64,000 nucleotides of DNA from Amblyornis subalaris (lineage: Eukaryota; Chordata; Aves; Passeriformes; Ptilonorhynchidae). How positions within the stretch are numbered: position 1 is the stretch's first letter; each line of letters opens with the position of its first letter. Made by a program: the position numbers and the translations under genes. The notes beneath the pieces are model-generated. The model searched no databases. It had not been told where the DNA came from and saw only the letters and a program-made list of their open reading frames with translations. Positions 60,101 through 64,000 of this stretch are shown here, piece by piece. The stretch spans positions 5,652,615 to 5,716,614 of the forward strand of contig JACAXG010000034.1 in NCBI GenBank assembly GCA_018881555.1. Direction: 5' to 3'.

Positions 60101-63100
60101 TGAGAGCTCTTATGAGGTAGAAGAGTTAGTTTTCCTCATACCCTCCCTGAGACACAAGTTAATAAAAACTGAGCCATTGACTTAGTTGTAATACAAGAAG
60201 ATGATTAATTGACTGACCACTGCAAATTTGTGGGTGATTCTCCATGTTCCCAGCCTTATTGTCTGCACAAAGACTCTTAATATTCAGCTCTATTTTTGGA
60301 TATCCAGTGTAGCAGTCCAGGTAAATAATTGATTGTCACTTTACCCTCTTCTGCTGTGCCCTGTATAAGGAGGCTTTTGGAAAAACATAGGAGGAGATCA
60401 GAATGAAAGACGCCCTTTAGGCAAGGACATATGCATTCACATCATACAGATATTTCTTCCGTGATTTTTGTCAAGTGTTAATTATTTTCTTGAGAGAGGG
60501 GTAATTAAGGCACATACCTTCAATTTAATTGTACTAATTTGAATTTCCTGATGTGTCACTACAGTTAGGTGTGATCTGGGGAATGGCAGTTGTTCTGGCA
60601 CAGATTTAGTCAGGATTTACAAATCANGAGACTAAAGTTAATAAATATCCCACTGATCCCAAAATACAGTTTTTATGGGCATGAGAATATAAGAAGGAAG
60701 AACTGCTAACGATGTGCAACTTATGAGAACAATTGGTCTCTCAGTATGTTCCAAAAATCATGCAAGATTTGAGATGTCTGTGATTTTAAAAATCAGCTGA
60801 AGGTAAACCATCCCGTGACAAGATGAGATTTTGAGGTGGCTGTTGCTTTGCATAAGGCTTTGAGAGCCTTACTGAGCTGTGCTGGTTCTAAAACCAACAC
60901 ATAAACTCACAAAACTAAATTCCATCCAGTGTAGCACAGGCAAAATATTTCCCCAGGTGAGGCAGGATGAGGTAGTGAAAGGGCAGCTGGAGTCACTGAA
61001 GGGAGGAGAATTAAGATGAAAGACTACTGAGGCCAGATAAGCTCTGCTCTGTTACCTTCTTAAGATTCAGCTTCCAATGTTCTTCAAATTACAGGAACAA
61101 ACAAGTGGGTTTGAAGGCTTAGTGCAACTCTAGGCCTATAATACAACTTTAATCTATTTCTTTTTGAAAGGAAGGGAGAGTAAGGTAGAGAAAAGAAACT
61201 GTGCAAGGTGTTTGACAACAAAGAGTGCAGGGAACTCAGGGCTCTTTGAGGGTCAATTAGCCAGAAAATGTGCTAAAGACTACATACTCTATTGGATTAT
61301 TGGCCAAAGAATTACCCCAAAGCAGTCAAAGTGGCCCTGTTGCTTGAATACAAAAAGGCAATTATGGATTTTGAGGACATGCTACAGAAGCTTTAATTAA
61401 AGGTATTATTTCTACGTCACTGAACATTAGAAATTNAATTCTTACTTGCAGCCACGAGAAGTAGCTTTTGTCTTTCCCGTGCGTGCGGTGTGTCAGCACA
61501 AGGCACGGCTGGCCTTGCCATCTCCTCTTTAGGAACGCATATTGTGTTTCACCCCACCCCTTCCCCTAACTGCCACTTACACACCTGACATATGAAGAGG
61601 AGCATTTCCACTGCTAGACCTTCAGGCTTCCTCTGGCATTGTCTGGGTCTCTGTCAGCAAGGACAATACAANCTCTGACTAGATTTCAAGGTGAAGTTTG
61701 TGAAGTACTATTTGTGNGCAGAGCAGAAGGAATTTACTGTGTCAGGAGTCATAAATCTGTTGTCCTTAAAACAGAAGGTACAGTAAACTACCATTTTTAA
61801 ATAAATTTTGGCTCTCGATGTAATTGATAGTACAACCACTCAGACAGACCTACAAGAGCAGCCTTTCTGTATAATTGCAGCAGCAGCAAACACAGTCCCT
61901 TCCTAACACACCTGCTGAGAGAGAGGCCTCCAGGTGTGCTTTCGTGACTGCCTGACTAGGGAAAGTTTCTCAGGAAGACCATGCTCTTCACAACCATGCT
62001 CTTCTTGATGATGCTGCATAGACAGACAAGACAAATTACGGTGAGCTCCTGCCCAAAAGCTGCAGGTCACAGCTGCCAATGATTCTGGAAAGGCTCCTTT
62101 TGGCATCAAGGCTTTAATAAAGTTTAAGAGCACCNGGCTCCAGGTTATGGTGTGATTTATACAAACAAGGTAACAGCGTGTGCATATTTTGCTGATTCCC
62201 TGTGTGTGCAAGGAGCTTGAGCACGTCTTTCATACAGCCTTGACTCTCACTCTAAAGTTCTTACTTTACTTCAAGAACTGAAGTNACATAGCACTGCCCA
62301 GTCCATAACACAAGCTTTGCTAGAAATCCTACCATCGATATTTACTTGATAATACAAGAAACACACAAATTAGGATGAAAAGAGTCCTTACCTTTGTTTT
62401 CTGGTTATTTTTATAAATCCCATGGTTTGCTGCCCCGCTCCATGGGTTGCCCAAGTCCTCCTGCAGCCTGTGTCTTGCCCCAGCACAGCAGGTTCCTCTG
62501 GCTCGAATCTCCTTTTGTGCTTGTGGTTGGTCCCTCAGTCAAAGCTCTCCCCCAGCTGCAAAATGGTTGATTATCTTCTCCTCCCTTTCTGCTCAGGTGT
62601 TTCATGTTTCTTCTGAGTTTTTTTCCTTCTTTATGTGCTTCCCTTTCAATGTCTGAATTTTTTAACCTGGAATTTACATTTGCTCCAGATTCTGGTGCTC
62701 TGGTAGTGGCACATGGACCAACACTACCCAGTCCAATGCATGACCCTGCTTCCTTCCCTTACCACCTGTGTGGTCAAAGGAATAGTCCCTTTCCTTTGAT
62801 GAGGAAGATGAGGAAGGCTTTAGATCCCCCATGTGGGATGCAGTCTGGAGGCCCTTTTGGCAGGCAGGAATATACTTTCAAGCATTCTGTAGTGCAGCCA
62901 ATTATCATAATAATAGTTCCATTATTAACCAGAGTTCATAAACTCTCTGTAAACCTGTTTCTCAGCTCATGTTTCTTTGGTGCAAGAGCCATGTGTTGGC
63001 TGGACAGATGGGGGCTCTAAAGTTTTTAACAGGTTCTTTCATTTTTATTTGCTTATTGTCTGATCTTTTCCAGTCACAGAATTTTGCCCTGCAACTGCCA

Positions 63101-63584
63101 TGTCTACAAAGCATGGGGCACACTGCCCTGTGAAATAGCCAACATTTCAGGGTCAGCTTAACTAGAAATTGAGAGGTGGTTTGAAGGTCCCTTTTCCTGT
63201 ATTTTGGGGACCTAAATGTTCCCCCTTGATATTAATTGTATATTTCCCTTTTCTCTGCAAGGATGTGCAGAGAAAAGTAACATCATGGTCCAGCATCAGT
63301 TGCTGCATGAGATGGAAAATACTGCTCAATATCTCACCCATAGCCTGGAGCAGCATATTCAGAGCACACTGGGGCTGGGAGACCAACAACTGTGATGTCT
63401 GGATAGCAGAGCATTCCTTGTGTATGAAAACAGCNCTGTTTCACACAATGGGAAGTGGCACAGATCTGGGAAACTGCCCTTCATAGATTGACTGAGTGCA
63501 GTATTATTTTAGTCCCCATCAGATGTCTACAAGAAGTTTAAAAACAGTTAAGTCTCATGACACAGCTGGGTCTAGATGTGCAAG

Positions 63585-63665
63585 AAGATAAAATAACTTT
63601 CCCAAGACTACACAGAAGGAAGCTCAGAAGAACAGACAAGTCAGACTCACAGCTTTTTAACTGAC
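63585..63665 (-). repeat. MIR-like SINE fragment
   Basis: The stretch with GATAAAATAACTTTCCCAAG followed by ACTACACAGAAGGAAG resembles the reverse complement of the MIR core (AAGTAACTTGCCCAAG, then GTCACACAG). It is old and diverged. Confidence 0.5.
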
Positions 63666-64000
63666 CCTATTGTCAAAGCTGTTTTTTCCTATAAATTTAT
63701 AGTGGGGTACCATGGCAACATTATTAACTTCTGCTTGGTTCTTGCTGTTGTGCCAGTTCAAGCTTGCAGTCAAGTTTCTAAAAGAACATCACTGTGCTGT
63801 TCACATCTTCGGTACAATAGCAGCTTTATTTACAAATAGGAAAGTCTTTACCACTAACTAAAAGGCAACTTTATTTTTAGATTATGTTTTCGCCCACAAT
63901 CTGCAGNGTGATCTGTATGTGTGACATTTGACTCTTCTAAATTTTTTCATCTGGTTTGGAAAGTGCAGCTTGGCAGTGGCAAGTGTCTCTTTGGCTGGAG

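Larger units (their letters stand above)
52140..64000 (+). other. FARSB: FARSB intron 16 (open at the right edge)
   Basis: From the GTAAGA donor to the window end, at least 11.9 kb. I searched by eye for a frame encoding the FARSB C-terminus and found none. It contains a G/T-rich simple stretch (54,071-54,138), A-runs, AT-rich tracts dense in TAATT motifs (about 56,350-57,100 and 60,180-60,640) and a MIR-like fragment near 63,585. The neighbour expected further right is SGPP2; no coding exon of it is seen. Confidence 0.75.

Noticed and set aside
62440..62520. A possible tRNA (GGCTCGAATCT resembles a B box)
   Set aside because: No matching A box or cloverleaf stems could be found upstream.

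Overview
The window reads as vertebrate nuclear DNA, most likely from a bird. Coding exons are short, bounded by GT-AG introns, and encode close homologues of human proteins. Intergenic and intronic DNA is poor in interspersed repeats, and isolated single N bases point to a draft assembly. I cannot name the species; a passerine is only a guess.

Two protein-coding genes can be reconstructed exon by exon. MOGAT1 (monoacylglycerol O-acyltransferase 1) lies on the minus strand between 29037 (start) and 8697 (stop). It has six coding exons that give a complete 334-residue protein. FARSB (cytosolic phenylalanyl-tRNA synthetase beta subunit) lies on the plus strand from 30205. Sixteen coding exons, 539 complete codons, are present. 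The last roughly 50 codons are not found, so the gene runs off the right edge. The two genes are divergent, with 1,167 bp between start codons, inside one large CpG-rich island (about 28,760-30,560) that probably holds both promoters. The order matches the human 2q36 block FARSB-MOGAT1-ACSL3.

Layout: 1-3,360 is non-coding and holds two GC-rich patches. The second has a 52-bp minisatellite with G-quadruplex motifs and could be the 5' end of ACSL3, but no ACSL3 coding exon is present. 3,361-8,196 is intergenic. 8,197-29,037 is MOGAT1 with large introns. 29,038-30,204 is the shared promoter region. 30,205-64,000 is FARSB, ending in an intron of at least 11.9 kb. A few ancient MIR-like SINE fragments, simple repeats and an AT-rich palindrome cluster are scattered in introns.

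The genes do not form a pathway: MOGAT1 makes diacylglycerol at the ER, FARSB charges and proofreads tRNA-Phe in the cytosol. What links them is the shared promoter region. I found no new biological system; the findings below are local structural or regulatory observations.
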